A stretch of DNA of 64,000 nucleotides from Fodinibius sp964490705. GTDB lineage: Bacteria > Bacteroidota > Rhodothermia > Balneolales > Balneolaceae. The stretch is taken from NCBI GenBank assembly GCA_964490705.1, contig CAZBCG010000004.1:176958-240957 (forward strand), given 5' to 3'. Below the pieces are notes generated by a model. That model was not told where the DNA came from. It did no database searches and saw nothing but the letters and a program-made list of their open reading frames with translations. Position numbers and translations under genes: made by a program. Positions 63,243 to 64,000 of this stretch are shown here, piece after piece; the stretch's first letter is position 1, and every line of letters begins with the position of its first letter.

Positions 63243-63794
63243 ATGAAACCTATACTTCGGTCGTGTTTTTTATTTTTGGTATTAATTACGATCTGCACCA
63301 CTGGGTTCTCCCAAAATTACGGTGATTATAATCGGTCCGAAAATAGTATAGTTTTTGCTAAACCATCGATTGGCAATCTTTCTTTTATAAAAGAAAATAA
63401 TGAAACCGTAGGCATTCTTTTTACAGCTCATAATACTTCAGAGGAAATAAAAAACTTAATCGAAGATCTCGAAGATAATTTTAAAAATAGACTATTAGAT
63501 AATGGGTTAACTCTTAAAAATTCAAGTTTTCCTAATTACGCTAAAAATGATATTGAACTTACTGTTGACTTCTTAGATAATCATGATAGTAATCAGACCT
63601 CTTTTATTGTTCGTCTATTCTTAATGAGAAATGTCTATTTAAATAAGGATGACGAAGATTTTAATAGTCCTACTGTTAGTATCTGGAAAAGAATTCTTGT
63701 TGTTAATTCAAGCAAATCACAACTTCAGGAAAAGGTTAAGAGTAATATCTTAGATAGCCTTGATGAATTGATAGAAGATTTAAATGGACAATAA
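63243..63794 (+). CDS. Exported protein of unknown function, cassette 9 gene 2
   Basis: 183 residues. Signal peptide MKPILRSCFLFLVLITICTTGFSQ, mature region with mixed helix/strand pattern (VGILFTAHNTSEEIKNLIEDLEDNF, DIELTVDFLDNHDSNQTSFIVRLFLM). No motif recognised. AT-rich like the other cassettes. Its presence with a second gene makes this one of the few two-gene cassettes in the array, besides the toxin-antitoxin one. Confidence 0.68.
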   Translation: MKPILRSCFLFLVLITICTTGFSQNYGDYNRSENSIVFAKPSIGNLSFIKENNETVGILFTAHNTSEEIKNLIEDLEDNFKNRLLDNGLTLKNSSFPNYAKNDIELTVDFLDNHDSNQTSFIVRLFLMRNVYLNKDDEDFNSPTVSIWKRILVVNSSKSQLQEKVKSNILDSLDELIEDLNGQ

Positions 63795-63843
63795 TTCACT
63801 TTATGTAAAAATGTATTCCTTAGATAGTACAGCAGGAGAAAAT

Positions 63844-63962
63844 GCCTAACCCGCGCATTAACACGGACACACCTCGCCTATTCTTTGCCGCTCTTGGTTT
63901 TAAAGCTCATCTTTCGTTAGTTGCAAATTCAACACTAAACCGTGTGCCGGTTATGCGCAATG
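63844..63962 (+). repeat. attC: attC site 9, truncated
   Basis: R'' GCCTAAC (63844-63850), L'' and L' (TTATGCGCAA) are intact, but where all others continue into GTCGTTRRRY this one reads TGAACTGTG. The R' core is lost, so this is the end of the array or a disrupted junction. R'' complements its own cassette start for 11 bases (GTTAGGCATTT). Confidence 0.85.
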
Positions 63963-64000
63963 AACTGTGTTTAAAGTCAAGCAGCCAATGCCTTTTTTTC

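Larger units (their letters stand above)
56988..63962 (+). mobile_element. Integron cassette array, nine cassettes
   Basis: Nine units, each ending in an attC site, all read in the plus direction away from intI. Boundaries (first base of each cassette): 56988, 57752, 58494, 59519, 60248, 60835, 61360, 61889, 62842. The attC sites are uniform (126-130 bp) and share internal boxes (CGCGCATTAA near R'', TTATGCGCAA near R') and a conserved GGAC...CTCGCC block, as in sedentary chromosomal integrons. The last attC is incomplete. Confidence 0.93.

Noticed and set aside
57628..63962. CRISPR array
   Set aside because: The repeats are 126-130 bp, imperfect, and separated by whole genes; R''/R' structure shows attC sites.
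1..64000. tRNA, rRNA, prophage or complete insertion sequences
   Set aside because: No cloverleaf, rRNA-like stretch, phage structural gene or transposase was seen; only the right edge hints at a possible element end.

Overview
The window reads as chromosome of a heterotrophic FCB-group bacterium, most likely a marine or halophilic Rhodothermota/Balneolota-type organism. This is inferred from an outer-membrane SusC/SusD pair, many lipoprotein signal peptides, seven intact sulfatases and moderate GC; there is no rRNA or other marker to prove it. Almost everything from 2 kb to 55 kb is on the minus strand.

Layout. (1) 1-2026: housekeeping end with two small envelope proteins, apt and tadA. (2) 2051-10681: a galactose module read right to left: periplasmic GH2 lipoprotein, galM-like epimerase, Na+/sugar symporter, galK, galT and a Tat-type sugar isomerase/epimerase. 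(3) 10812-36089: a long polysaccharide utilisation operon headed by susC-susD, then two related clan GH-A-like proteins, five sulfatases, two GH2 enzymes, a GH172/DUF2961 protein, a PHP-like metallohydrolase, an ankyrin lipoprotein and an eight-haem cytochrome with TPRs. (4) 36608-44960: two GH127-like beta-L-arabinofuranosidases, two sulfatases, a C-terminal remnant of a second SusD and a frameshifted sulfatase pseudogene. (5) 45072-55084: two paralogous LacI regulators flanking a galactanase operon (GH53, large GH-A-like enzyme, GH2, GH53). The enzymes point to a beta-1,4-galactan backbone with arabinose side chains and sulfate esters. Galactose released in the periplasm would be imported and fed into the Leloir pathway. 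A shared 14-bp palindrome (TGTTAACGATAACA) lies before susC, the GH53 operon and the galactose module, with a degenerate copy before one lacI. This ties the three blocks into one probable LacI-type regulon.

(6) 55363-64000: an integron. A full integron integrase (intI, minus strand) reads away from an attI core (GTTAGCA at 56987), followed by nine cassettes on the plus strand separated by uniform attC sites of 126-130 bp. A truncated second integrase lies beside intI. The cassettes carry a ParE/RelE toxin-antitoxin pair, a PD-(D/E)XK-like protein, a TIR-domain protein, a second PD-(D/E)XK-like protein, an unknown protein, two near-duplicate cassettes without a convincing gene, a membrane coiled-coil protein, and a two-gene cassette. 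In all nine cassettes the R'' box is the exact complement of that cassette's own first bases, and the match runs past the 7-bp core. The last attC lacks its R' core, so the array is broken or bounded there. The cassette array with its defence-like contents and the ORF-less pair is the most novel part of the window; the regulon, the two GH-A-like unknowns and the decayed second PUL are the next most interesting.
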